64,000 nucleotides of DNA from Candidatus Eubacterium faecigallinarum (GTDB lineage: Bacteria; Bacillota; Clostridia; Oscillospirales; Acutalibacteraceae): assembly GCA_019115455.1 (NCBI GenBank), contig DXDN01000008.1:100042-164041 (forward strand). The letters run 5' to 3'. Made by a program: the position numbers and the translations under genes. Positions 1-7,703 of this stretch are shown here, piece after piece. Within the stretch, counting starts at the first letter, position 1. Each line of letters opens with the position of its first letter. The notes beneath the pieces are model-generated. The model had not been told where the DNA came from. It worked only from the letters and a program-made list of their open reading frames with translations, and did not search any database.

Positions 1-732
1 GGTTTTAAAGCTGTCTATCTGCTCATTGATGGACTGCTGCTGAGCCTCTGTCAGTGTTATACCGCTGTCAACCGCCTTATTGTAAAAAGCGTTATAGAGC
101 TTAATCTGATTCATGGTTTCCTGCTCAAAGTAGTCAAGCCAGGTAATCTTGTTGCCGTCCTCGTCAGTGGTATACTGCTTTGAGTAATCCTCCGTTGTGT
201 CGAGGTCGTAATAGCCGTAATTTGCGTACTGTTCATACTGGCTTACAACACTTGAAAAATAAAGATTATACATTCCAAGGCTAACCTTGTTACCGTCGAC
301 AACCGCGGCAACGGATGCAGGATTCATCAAGTTTCCCTCTTTGCCGTTGGGCACTGTATAATAGCGCACGCCTAACACTGACAGCACGATGATAACTACT
401 GCCACAAAAACAGCAAGAGGTATGAACGTGAGCGGTTCTCTCTTAATTACAATATTATCGGAATCATTGCTGTAGACATATTTTTCAGGTACTTTATTAT
501 TTTGAGCGCTGTTTTTTTGGATATCATAAGCGCTTTCATCAATGCCTTCAAACATGTCGTTATTAAGAGTAGGGGCTTCAGCGTCAAACTTCCAGTTATC
601 GTTGGTTTCATACTTTACGCCGTCTTTTTCCTCAAGTGAAGTTTCATTTTCCTGAGGCTGCTGAGCTTCTGCGGTTTCATTTTTGTTTTCAGCCGCAAGC
701 TCCTCATTGAGCTTGTTTTCTTTTTCGTCCAT
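1..732 (-). CDS. Membrane-anchored foldase/peptidyl-prolyl isomerase-like protein (5' part only)
   Basis: The gene runs off the left window edge; 244 codons are visible and the ORF track omits it. It starts at ATG 732 behind a GGAGTG ribosome site. About 110 acidic, Gln/Glu/Asn-rich cytoplasmic residues (MDEKENKLNEELAAENKN...) precede one hydrophobic segment (PLAVFVAVVVIIVLSVLGV). The extracytoplasmic part begins ASVAAVVDGNKVSLGMYNLYF and holds a LYNAFYNKAVDSGITLT stretch. An 'A.V.G..I....' strand followed by helices ending in 'A...GI.LT' is the usual look of a SurA/PrsA N-terminal chaperone domain. I infer a secreted-protein folding factor held by an N-terminal anchor rather than a lipid; whether a parvulin domain follows cannot be seen. 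Confidence 0.7.
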   Translation of the reverse strand, partial: MDEKENKLNEELAAENKNETAEAQQPQENETSLEEKDGVKYETNDNWKFDAEAPTLNNDMFEGIDESAYDIQKNSAQNNKVPEKYVYSNDSDNIVIKREPLTFIPLAVFVAVVIIVLSVLGVRYYTVPNGKEGNLMNPASVAAVVDGNKVSLGMYNLYFSSVVSQYEQYANYGYYDLDTTEDYSKQYTTDEDGNKITWLDYFEQETMNQIKLYNAFYNKAVDSGITLTEAQQQSINEQIDSFKT

Positions 733-767
733 ACTGCCACTCCTAAAACAAAAGTAAATACTAATAA

Positions 768-796
768 ATTATACAATAATACTTTAGCTAATGCAA
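768..796 (-). promoter_or_regulatory. Promoter of the foldase-like gene
   Basis: Read on the minus strand: TTGCAT (791-796), 17-bp spacer, TATAAT (768-773), about 35 bp before the ATG at 732. Confidence 0.6.
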
Positions 797-876
797 CAGG
801 ATAATTATTTCAACTGTAAAAAAAGTGTAAACTCAGTGTAAAAATCTTTTAATTTATCGCAGCTAATTTATACCAC

Positions 877-905
877 TTGAAAAATACACCGTTATGTAGT
901 ATTAT
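877..905 (+). promoter_or_regulatory. Promoter of the O-antigen ligase-like gene
   Basis: TTGAAA (877-882), 17-bp spacer, TATTAT (900-905). It leaves an A/T-rich leader of about 55 nt with no clear ribosome site. Confidence 0.45.
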
Positions 906-965
906 GTTGATACTGTTAATAAATTTTTTACAAAATATGTAAATTTATTTTTATTTTAAAAATGA

Positions 966-2366
966 GTGATGTTTATGAATGAAAAGGCATTACGGCTTAA
1001 AGAACGTTATCGCTCAAATCCCGGCTGGTACTGGCTTTTGGCGTCTATATTCTTTTTTCCGATCCTGCCTGAATATGTAAGCCCGTTTATATTGTTTGCC
1101 GGCTTTATTGTATTTAAGCTTCAATGGAGCAGAGAAGGCAAAAAGGCAAAAGTGGGTACACTTGGCAAAATAATGATGGGGTTCATGGGTCTTGCACTTG
1201 TCAGCGTTTTGTGGTCTGACACAAAGTTCTCATCTTTCGCCACCGCTATGCTGTGGTGGGGAATGTTTCTTATTGAGGTAATGATTTATAATCTTGCCAC
1301 AACAAGAAAAAAAATTGACAAAATACTGTCCGCTATGGTCGTATCCGGCAGTCTGAACGGTATTGTGGGAGCTGTGCAGATAGTAACTTACACCCTTTAC
1401 AGATTTGACAAGATACCGAAAAGTATGGTGTTTGTTACTCCGTTTTACAGAGATTTAGACAAGGCTGTTTACGAGATGCTGCCCTTTGACATCAGCACAT
1501 CAATGTGGACTTCACGTGCCAGCGGATTTTTCTCAAATCCAAATCTTCTGGCGACATATATGGTTATCGTTTTCCCGATATCAATTTATCTTTTCCTAAA
1601 CGCAAAAGGAAAGCGTGCAAAAGCGTTTTATTTTATGACGAACGTGCTTATCAGTGTGGGCATAAGCTCAACGATGACGAGAGCCGGCTGTTTTATTGCA
1701 ATTTTCGGCTGGATATTTATGTTCATCTTCCTGGCAAAAAAATACGCAAAGCCGATGTTCCAGATACTGATTCCTACCCTGTGCGTTATCATACCGTCGA
1801 TTCTTACCAGATACGGAATTATCTTTAAAACCGTAGGTAAAGTCAGCGGAGGCGGCAGCGGCGGCAGTGAAGCAAAAAAATCTTCGGCAGCTCATTTTCA
1901 GATATGGGAAAGCCTGATCGATTACCTTACAAACAATATCAGGGAGTTTTTTATCGGTCACGGCTTCGGCATTGAAAAGACAGGTGAGGTACTTCTAAAC
2001 GAGTACGGGCTTGACAAACCCCACGCTCACAATTTTATTCTTGAGACCTGGATGGAACTGGGAATTATAGGAGTTGTGCTTTTATTTGTGGTATTCTTCT
2101 GCACCTTCGGAAAGATGCTTGAGATAAACGCAAATAACGGCAAAAAATTTACTCTTGTGTTCTGCGTGCTCACATCAATGGCGACTTATCTTATCTTCGG
2201 GCTTACCGACTATATTTTCAACTCCCCGAAGCAGATAATACTGCTGTTTATACTTCTGGGCATTGCTCAGGCAATAAGCTACTGCTATGAAAAAACGCTT
2301 ATATCTGATTCCCATTCTCTAAAAGAAGTTGCTGTTCAGGATCTAAAAAACACAATTCACCAATAG
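966..2366 (+). CDS. O-antigen ligase / Wzy-type polysaccharide polymerase family membrane protein
   Basis: A 466-aa polytopic membrane protein of the Wzy_C/O-antigen-ligase class. About ten to twelve hydrophobic segments are visible. A large polar loop in the C-terminal half contains the segment GHGFGIEKTGEV...HAHNFILETWMELGIIGV; the 'H..N..L....E.G..G' pattern is the typical end of the Wzy_C loop. Members polymerise or ligate lipid-linked glycans on the outer face of the membrane. The start is uncertain: GTG 966, ATG 969 and ATG 975 are in frame and none has a strong ribosome site; a weak GAG lies 8 nt before ATG 975. The gene is monocistronic and about 28 kb from the polysaccharide operon, which has its own EpsG-like polymerase. 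A glycine/serine-rich stretch (GGGSGGSE) sits in the outer loop. Confidence 0.8.
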   Translation: MMFMNEKALRLKERYRSNPGWYWLLASIFFFPILPEYVSPFILFAGFIVFKLQWSREGKKAKVGTLGKIMMGFMGLALVSVLWSDTKFSSFATAMLWWGMFLIEVMIYNLATTRKKIDKILSAMVVSGSLNGIVGAVQIVTYTLYRFDKIPKSMVFVTPFYRDLDKAVYEMLPFDISTSMWTSRASGFFSNPNLLATYMVIVFPISIYLFLNAKGKRAKAFYFMTNVLISVGISSTMTRAGCFIAIFGWIFMFIFLAKKYAKPMFQILIPTLCVIIPSILTRYGIIFKTVGKVSGGGSGGSEAKKSSAAHFQIWESLIDYLTNNIREFFIGHGFGIEKTGEVLLNEYGLDKPHAHNFILETWMELGIIGVVLLFVVFFCTFGKMLEINANNGKKFTLVFCVLTSMATYLIFGLTDYIFNSPKQIILLFILLGIAQAISYCYEKTLISDSHSLKEVAVQDLKNTIHQ

Positions 2367-2422
2367 CTGTGACGTAAACGTAAAACACATATAACATTAA
2401 ATATTGACATTAGATTATTTTT

Positions 2423-2453
2423 AAAGCTGATTTTGCTATGCAAGATCAGCTTT
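2423..2453 (+). terminator. Intrinsic terminator of the O-antigen ligase-like gene
   Basis: Perfect 9-bp stem AAAGCTGAT/ATCAGCTTT with a 13-nt loop, followed by TTATTTAT. Confidence 0.65.
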
Positions 2454-2492
2454 TATTTATGCCATGAAATGTGAAGTATACACAAATAAAAA

Positions 2493-2533
2493 AACACCTC
2501 CTATAGCGGCAAGCTGTCGCCGTGGGAGGTGTT
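2493..2533 (-). terminator. Intrinsic terminator of the dehydrogenase/ABC transporter operon
   Basis: Read on the minus strand, AACACCTCC pairs with GGAGGTGTT, with a second GC-rich inner stem (GCGAC/GCCGC with wobble), followed by TTTTTTATTT. Confidence 0.75.
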
Positions 2534-2556
2534 ACTTAGATATATCAAAACTAAAA

Positions 2557-3357
2557 TCAATCTTTTTGCAGAAGAATACGGTCATTATCAAATTCCTTGT
2601 TTTCTTTTTCCTTATAAAGAGCAACAAGGTCTGAAACGGTCATATTCTTTCTTTTCTCATCGTCGAGGTCAATAATTATCTCACCGTTTTCCATCATAAT
2701 AGTTCTTGTGCCGGTGGTGAGCGCCTGGGACATATTATGGGTAATCATCATTGTTGTGATTTGGTTTTCTTTGACGATGCTGTTAGTTATGCCCATTACC
2801 TTATCAGCCGTAACAGGGTCAAGAGCCGCTGTATGCTCGTCAAGAAGGAGCAGTTTTGGAGTTACTATAGTACACATCAAAAGTGTAACCACCTGACGCT
2901 GACCGCCTGAAAGAAGCCCTATTTTCGTCTTCATACGGTCCTCAAGTCCCATATCAAATTTTGACACGGCTTCCTGAAACATTTCACGCTTTTTCCTGCC
3001 AACTGCCTGGGAAAAGAAGCCTGAACCTGCACGTGAATACGCCAGGGCAAGATTTTCTTCAATGGTCATATTGGGCGCTGTTCCCTTCATCGGGTCCTGG
3101 AACACTCTGCCAACCATCTTGGCACGCTTATGCTCCGGCATGAAGGAAATATCGCTGCCGTCAAGAGTTATTGTGCCCGTATCCTGCATATAGGTTCCGC
3201 AAATCATATTGAAAAGCGTGGATTTTCCGGCGCCGTTGGAACCGACAATTGTTACAAACTCCCCTTTTTTCAGTGAGAGATTAATGTTTTTCAGAGCTGC
3301 ATGCTCATTAACGGTGCCCTTGGCAAAGGTTTTTGAAATATCTTTAAGCTCAAGCAT
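2557..3357 (-). CDS. ABC transporter ATP-binding protein (TrpZ-like)
   Basis: A 266-aa ATPase subunit that powers the importer made with the next two genes. Walker A is GSNGAGKST (about residues 38-46), the signature is LSGGQRQ, Walker B is LLLLDEHTAALDP, and the switch histidine is in MMITHNM. DEHTAALDP rather than the usual DEPTAALDP is characteristic of the group that works with ABC_sub_bind-type binding proteins. Its ATG overlaps the permease stop by 8 nt and is preceded by AAGGAG. It is the last gene of the operon, ahead of the terminator at 2493-2533. The substrate cannot be told from the ATPase. Confidence 0.85.
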   Translation of the reverse strand: MLELKDISKTFAKGTVNEHAALKNINLSLKKGEFVTIVGSNGAGKSTLFNMICGTYMQDTGTITLDGSDISFMPEHKRAKMVGRVFQDPMKGTAPNMTIEENLALAYSRAGSGFFSQAVGRKKREMFQEAVSKFDMGLEDRMKTKIGLLSGGQRQVVTLLMCTIVTPKLLLLDEHTAALDPVTADKVMGITNSIVKENQITTMMITHNMSQALTTGTRTIMMENGEIIIDLDDEKRKNMTVSDLVALYKEKENKEFDNDRILLQKD

Positions 3358-4264
3358 TTCTCCTTGCCTCCTTTTTTATCTTCCCGTTTTCAATCTGCTT
3401 TTTAATTTCGGGAATAATCAGGGTTGCCGCAACTATAATAGCACAGGTAAGCTTCATCAAATTTTCGCTGTTCTTGCCAAACAGAGATACGTCGATAACA
3501 AACGCTACGATTATCTTATACACAACCGAGCCGACAACGGCGCTGATAAATCCCAGCGCAACGCTGCGCTTGCCGAAAATAGCTTCGCCTATGATAACTG
3601 CGGCAAGACCGTAAATAAGCATACCGTTTGAAAAGCTTTGGTCTGAAAGTCCGAGATAGTGGGATACCAGCGCACCTGAAAGAGCAATAAGTCCGTTAGC
3701 AAGCGCAAGGCCGAAAATCAGGGAGAAATCCACATTAACAGATGACGCCTTGACCATATCCGGATTGTCACCCGTTGCCCTTATACAAAGACCCAGGTGC
3801 GTTCTGAAAAATACTATCACGATAACAGTTACCGCTATGCACACAACGGCACCGATAACGAGTCCTACAATCTTCTTATCCATACCGGAAACTCCGATAA
3901 GGTCAAAGAATTTTGTAAACACGGAATTGTCGTTAAAGTTGAGGTTTGACGAGCCTCTCACTATCAGATTGATGGAATAAAGACCGCTCATGGTAATTAT
4001 TCCTGCCAAAACAGGATGCACCTTCATTTTTGTCTGAAGGAGTCCCGTTACAATGCCGGCAAGTACACCGGCTAAAAATGCCGCCGCAAAGCTTAAAAAG
4101 CTAAAGCCCTGCGCCGCAACAATGGCGGCAACCGCAGAACCGAAACCAAACGAGCCTTCGCTGGTAAGGTCGGGTATATTAAGGATTCGCAGTGAAATAT
4201 ATATTCCAAGAGCAAGCAATCCGTAAAGAAAGCCCTCTTCAATAGCTGTAATATAGACTTGCAT
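3350..4264 (-). CDS. ABC transporter permease (TrpY-like, BPD_transp_2 family)
   Basis: A 304-aa integral membrane protein with about nine hydrophobic segments, of the branched-chain amino acid/sugar type permease family. The N-terminal segment GFLYGLLALGIYISLRILNIPDLTSEGSFGFGSA matches the conserved start of permeases paired with TrpX-type binding proteins. The motif SSVNVDFSLIFGLALANGLIALSGALVSH corresponds to the family's conserved cytoplasmic coupling region. Only one permease gene is present, so it would act as a homodimer. It overlaps the ATPase gene by 8 nt and lies 41 nt after the binding-protein gene. Confidence 0.85.
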   Translation of the reverse strand: MQVYITAIEEGFLYGLLALGIYISLRILNIPDLTSEGSFGFGSAVAAIVAAQGFSFLSFAAAFLAGVLAGIVTGLLQTKMKVHPVLAGIITMSGLYSINLIVRGSSNLNFNDNSVFTKFFDLIGVSGMDKKIVGLVIGAVVCIAVTVIVIVFFRTHLGLCIRATGDNPDMVKASSVNVDFSLIFGLALANGLIALSGALVSHYLGLSDQSFSNGMLIYGLAAVIIGEAIFGKRSVALGFISAVVGSVVYKIIVAFVIDVSLFGKNSENLMKLTCAIIVAATLIIPEIKKQIENGKIKKEARRNA

Positions 4265-4305
4265 AAAAATTTCCCGTTAAATAAATTCTTTCGTATTTTG
4301 TAATA

Positions 4306-5304
4306 TTATTCTACAACCTGAACCTCATATCCGATAACGTCTGAGGAAGGTGTTTCGATATTTAATGACGCGGCAATACTGCTGTTAAATGTGCAGTAAT
4401 CAATGCCGACTACCTCGGCAGGAATATCGGTAATAGCTGTTCCGTTAAGATATTCAAGGCATTTGTCCGCAGTTTTTGCGCCTATGCCCTTGTCGTCAAT
4501 GGCAAGAGTGGCAAGGCAGCCGCTGCTGACAGTTGTGGCTGATGAGCAGTAAGTGGGAATTCCTGCTTCCTCACAAACCTGGCTGAGAGCCTGCACGCCG
4601 TCCTGAACTATAGCGTCATTGGGTACAAAGATAACATCGCAGCCGTTTGAAATCAGTGTTTCCGCCGCACTCTTTACATCGGCAGAGGTTTCAACTGTGG
4701 CTGATTCATATGAAATATTCTTTGAATCAAGGTACTCCTGAGCTGACTCAACGGTGTCAACTGCATTTACCTGTGAGGTAGAATAAACAAATCCCCATTT
4801 TGTAACATCGGGAGTTATCTTGTATCCCATTTCGATTATATCGCCTACAGGAATTGCATTTGAAGTGCCTGTAGCGTTTTTGTCCGGCGTATTCATATCG
4901 GTAATTACCTGTGCCTCGACCGGAGCGGAAACTGCGCAGAAGAAACAGGGTGTTTCTGAACTGAGATTTACAAAGGACTGAGTGCAGGCAGTTCCGATAG
5001 TAAATATAGCGTCGTATGAGCCGTCGTCCATAGCGCTGATGATTGTTGAAAGAGCAGAGGAATCACCCTGAGCGTCTTTATAATCAAACACGGCATTTTC
5101 GTAGCCGTTTGCTTTCATCTCTTCGATGATGCCGTCCTTCATGTCAACAAATGCACCGTTGGCTCCCGTCTGAACGACAATACCGAACTTGCCGTTTTCA
5201 GAAGGACCTGAGGATTCGCCGCCGTTTGAACAACCGGCAAGGCATGAAACCGCAATCACAGCGGCAAAAAATACAGCCGCAATCTTTTTAAATGTTTTTT
5301 TCAT
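4306..5304 (-). CDS. ABC transporter substrate-binding lipoprotein (TrpX-like, ABC_sub_bind family)
   Basis: An extracytoplasmic binding lipoprotein of about 332 aa. It has a Lys-rich N-region, a hydrophobic core and the lipobox LAGC, followed by a Ser/Gly-rich linker. The body has the two-lobe fold of the ABC_sub_bind (PF04392) group: FGIVVQTGANGAFVDMKDGI, AIFTIGTACTQSF, GFVYSTSQVNAVDT and DVIFVPNDAIVQDG. The ORF track starts at a GTG (5313) overlapping the dehydrogenase stop as GTGA. I prefer ATG 5304, because AGGTGA lies 6 nt upstream and the signal peptide then starts MKKTFKK. Family members bind tryptophan or other aromatic/hydrophobic small molecules. The paired dehydrogenase leaves the ligand open. 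Confidence 0.85.
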   Translation of the reverse strand: MKKTFKKIAAVFFAAVIAVSCLAGCSNGGESSGPSENGKFGIVVQTGANGAFVDMKDGIIEEMKANGYENAVFDYKDAQGDSSALSTIISAMDDGSYDAIFTIGTACTQSFVNLSSETPCFFCAVSAPVEAQVITDMNTPDKNATGTSNAIPVGDIIEMGYKITPDVTKWGFVYSTSQVNAVDTVESAQEYLDSKNISYESATVETSADVKSAAETLISNGCDVIFVPNDAIVQDGVQALSQVCEEAGIPTYCSSATTVSSGCLATLAIDDKGIGAKTADKCLEYLNGTAITDIPAEVVGIDYCTFNSSIAASLNIETPSSDVIGYEVQVVE

Positions 5305-5309
5305 AACTG

Positions 5310-6404
5310 TCACCTATTTATTTCGTTATATTTTTCAAGCTCGTAAAAAGCTTTTTTTACCATATCCTGTGTAATTTCATATGGATTATGCTCGATATCC
5401 TTCATAGCGCAAACCAAAGGCACAAGCTTTTCAAGGTCTGCGGTATTCATTTCAATATCCTTAAGACATATGGGCAGTCCTATGGATTTATTGAAATCAA
5501 AAATTGTTTTAAACATTTCTTCATTGCTGTCAACAAGAAGCAATATTAAAACTCCGAAAGCGACCACCTCACCGTGAAGATGCCTTTCCTCAATATGAGG
5601 ATACGAGGTCAGGGAATAAAACACGGCGTGAGCCAGTCCGGTGTTATAGTCGATTATATGCTCCGCAGTCAGCAGTATCGAGGCGATGCCTGTGGTGACA
5701 ACCACGGACAAAATCGCCTGCTCCACCTCAAACGTAGCCTTACCCTGCTTAAAATCATCAAGAGCTTTTTTTCCGTATTTTAAAAGCGGATAGAGGCAGA
5801 GTCTGCTTGTGGTAACGCCCAAAGCATGATAATGAACCAAATCTTCTCCCCTGCTGCTCATCTCAGCCTCAAAATACTTTGCGTAAGTATCGCCCATACC
5901 TGCCCAAATGTATTTTGACGGCGACTGAGCGATTACCGGAGTATAAATAAAGCAGTGCTTTGCCGGAGCCGTAAAGAAGAACGGTTCTTTAAAGCTGCCG
6001 TCGCTGTTGTACATAATTGAAACCGCCGTTGTTCCGGCACAGTTTGAGGCGATGGTGGGAAAAGTAAAAACAGTCAGACCGGTAACGTAAGCCAGCGCCT
6101 TGGCTGTATCCAAAGCTTTTCCACCGCCGATAGCAAAAATCATATCGGCTTCTTTGACAGCTTCGTTATTCTTTAATTTCTCAACATTTTCGTAGCTTGA
6201 CTCGCCGCCGTACCAGACAAAATCGAGTATCTCAAGCTCAGTCGCCGCAACGCTTTCGACAATAAGCTCCTTTACCTTGCTCATGGCAGTCTTACCGCCG
6301 ATGCAAACGACCTTTTTACCGAACGGAGAGCATATCTCCCCTATCTTGTCATAGACCCTGTCGCCGATTGAATAGCTTGGCAGGCTGATAGAATAATTTT
6401 CCAA
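5310..6404 (-). CDS. Iron-containing (GldA/HcxA-like) alcohol dehydrogenase
   Basis: A 364-aa group III metal-dependent dehydrogenase. The nucleotide-binding loop is FAIGGGKALDTAKALA, as in glycerol dehydrogenase-type enzymes. The likely metal ligands are Asp in GMGDTYAKYFEAE, His in NTGLAHAVFYSL and His in RHLHGEVVAFGVL. It is closer to the GldA/YbdH (HcxA) branch than to long iron alcohol dehydrogenases. It would reduce an aldehyde or oxo-acid, or oxidise a polyol or hydroxy acid, in the cytosol. It is the first gene of the operon and overlaps the binding protein, so the transported ligand may be its substrate or product; that link is inference. A promoter and palindromic operator lie directly upstream. 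Confidence 0.8.
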   Translation of the reverse strand: MENYSISLPSYSIGDRVYDKIGEICSPFGKKVVCIGGKTAMSKVKELIVESVAATELEILDFVWYGGESSYENVEKLKNNEAVKEADMIFAIGGGKALDTAKALAYVTGLTVFTFPTIASNCAGTTAVSIMYNSDGSFKEPFFFTAPAKHCFIYTPVIAQSPSKYIWAGMGDTYAKYFEAEMSSRGEDLVHYHALGVTTSRLCLYPLLKYGKKALDDFKQGKATFEVEQAILSVVVTTGIASILLTAEHIIDYNTGLAHAVFYSLTSYPHIEERHLHGEVVAFGVLILLLVDSNEEMFKTIFDFNKSIGLPICLKDIEMNTADLEKLVPLVCAMKDIEHNPYEITQDMVKKAFYELEKYNEINR

Positions 6405-6420
6405 TCCGGATACTTCCTCT

Positions 6421-6444
6421 TTTACTTTAATTTAATAAAGTAAA
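6421..6444. promoter_or_regulatory. Palindromic operator candidate at the dehydrogenase-ABC promoter
   Basis: Perfect inverted repeat TTTACTTTA-atttaa-TAAAGTAAA, starting at the last base of the -10 box and covering the transcription start. This is the expected place for a repressor site. No regulator gene is adjacent. Confidence 0.55.
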
Positions 6445-6473
6445 TTATAACACACAAAAGTTAGTAATGTCAA
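6444..6473 (-). promoter_or_regulatory. Promoter of the dehydrogenase-ABC operon
   Basis: Minus strand: TTGACA (6468-6473), 18-bp spacer, TATAAT (6444-6449). Confidence 0.65.
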
Positions 6474-6489
6474 ACATAGCAATAAATAC

Positions 6490-6518
6490 TTGTTAAGTAT
6501 TTTATTTTGTTATATACT
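6490..6518 (+). promoter_or_regulatory. Promoter of trmO
   Basis: TTGTTA (6490-6495), 17-bp spacer, TATACT (6513-6518). It is divergent from the dehydrogenase promoter. Confidence 0.5.
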
Positions 6519-6553
6519 TATCATTGACATTTTGATATTATGGAATACTTATT

Positions 6554-7225
6554 ATGAAGATAATTGCAAAAATTAAAACCGATATGCCAGACAAATTCGG
6601 CGTGCCAAGGCAAAGCGGTATTGTTGAGGAGCTGACGGGAAAGATAATATTCGAGCCTGAATACAGGGTGCGCGAAGCGGTAAGGGGGCTTGAGGAATTC
6701 TCCCACCTTTGGGTAATATGGCAATTCAGCGAAAATCTGCGCAGCAGCTGGTCGCCGACGGTACGTCCGCCACGGCTGGGCGGTGAGATAAGAAAAGGTG
6801 TTTTCGCCACGCGCTCGCCGTTTCGTCCCAATCCCATAGGGCTTTCCTGCGTTAAGATAGAAAAAATCGAGTTCACCAAAGAGCTGGGTCCTGTTATCAG
6901 CGTAAGCGGAGTTGATATGACTGACGACACGCCGATTTATGACATCAAGCCGTACATCACCTACACCGACAGCAGACCGGATGCCAAGCAGAGCTTTGCA
7001 GGTGATTTTATTAACTACGGGCTTAAAGTGGACTTCCCTGAAAAATTGCTTAGCCTGATACCCGACGAAAAACAGGCAGGAATAATCGGAATATTAAGAC
7101 ACGACCCACGCCCTGCTTATCAGGATTCCCCCGACAGGGTATACGGTGTGCGTTACCTTGACTTTGACGTGCATTTTAAGGTAAAAGATAATATACTGAC
7201 GGTTATAGATATAGTTAAAATATAG
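6554..7225 (+). CDS. trmO: tRNA (N6-threonylcarbamoyladenosine37-N6)-methyltransferase TrmO
   Basis: A 223-aa protein of the TrmO/TsaA (formerly UPF0066, YaeB) family, which uses S-adenosylmethionine to methylate t6A37 of tRNA-Thr. Conserved blocks: FGVPRQSGIVEEL, FEPEYRVREAVRGLEEFSHLWVIW, KGVFATRSPFRPNPIGLS, ISVSGVDMTDDTPIYDIKPY and the C-terminal DPRPAYQD. The length matches bacterial TrmO with its C-terminal RNA-contacting domain. The ribosome site is weak (GGAATACTTATT before the ATG). The gene is monocistronic and ends at a strong terminator. Confidence 0.93.
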   Translation: MKIIAKIKTDMPDKFGVPRQSGIVEELTGKIIFEPEYRVREAVRGLEEFSHLWVIWQFSENLRSSWSPTVRPPRLGGEIRKGVFATRSPFRPNPIGLSCVKIEKIEFTKELGPVISVSGVDMTDDTPIYDIKPYITYTDSRPDAKQSFAGDFINYGLKVDFPEKLLSLIPDEKQAGIIGILRHDPRPAYQDSPDRVYGVRYLDFDVHFKVKDNILTVIDIVKI

Positions 7226-7256
7226 AAAACAGGACTGCTTATAACAGTCCTGTTTT
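7226..7256 (+). terminator. trmO terminator, probably shared with the convergent pyr operon
   Basis: Perfect 12-bp stem AAAACAGGACTG/CAGTCCTGTTTT with a 7-nt loop, then GTTTTATT. The A-tract on the 5' side lets it also work for the minus strand. Confidence 0.85.
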
Positions 7257-7292
7257 GTTTTATTATGCAAACAATCTAATAGGAAAACATAC

Positions 7293-7703
7293 TTATTTTG
7301 CCTTGGTTTCACAGTAAAGGCAGCGGTAAGTTCCCTTATCGTCAGTACGTTTGAACACATGAGTTATAGGTTCGTTATTGCTTATGCATCTGGGATTCGG
7401 GCATTTTATAACGTCCCTAAGCTCATCAGGCAGAGTAAGCTTACGCTTTTCGACTCTGGTGCTGTCCTTAATCACATTTACCGTAGCATTCGGCGCGATA
7501 TATGCGATGGAGTCCAAATCAAGGTCAATAAGCTCATTGATTTTGATAATATCCTTAGAATTGTTTTTCTTTGATTTGGCGTTAGTTATAATTGCCACCT
7601 GGCATGAGAGTGAGTCAAGTCCTAAAATCTCATAAACTCTCATTCCCTTTCCTGACGGGATGTGGTCGATTACGTAGCCGTTTTCTATTGCGTCTATATT
7701 CAT
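7293..7703 (-). CDS. pyrI: Aspartate carbamoyltransferase regulatory subunit PyrI
   Basis: The nucleotide-binding regulatory chain of aspartate transcarbamoylase, about 136 aa from the start chosen here. The N-terminal allosteric part begins [20 protein letters not shown]. The C-terminal zinc site shows CPNPRC and CLYC, the four cysteines that hold the PyrI-PyrB contact. The ORF track extends six codons upstream, but ATG 7703 overlaps the pyrB stop (TAATG) and has GGAGGTG just before it. Its presence predicts an allosteric PyrB6-PyrI6 enzyme responding to CTP/ATP. It is the last gene of the pyr operon. Confidence 0.95.
   Translation of the reverse strand: MNIDAIENGYVIDHIPSGKGMRVYEILGLDSLSCQVAIITNAKSKKNNSKDIIKINELIDLDLDSIAYIAPNATVNVIKDSTRVEKRKLTLPDELRDVIKCPNPRCISNNEPITHVFKRTDDKGTYRCLYCETKAK

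Noticed and set aside
6405-6553. T-box or tryptophan-type leader before the TrpXYZ-like operon
   Set aside because: The leader is about 30 nt, with no specifier loop, T-box sequence or terminator.
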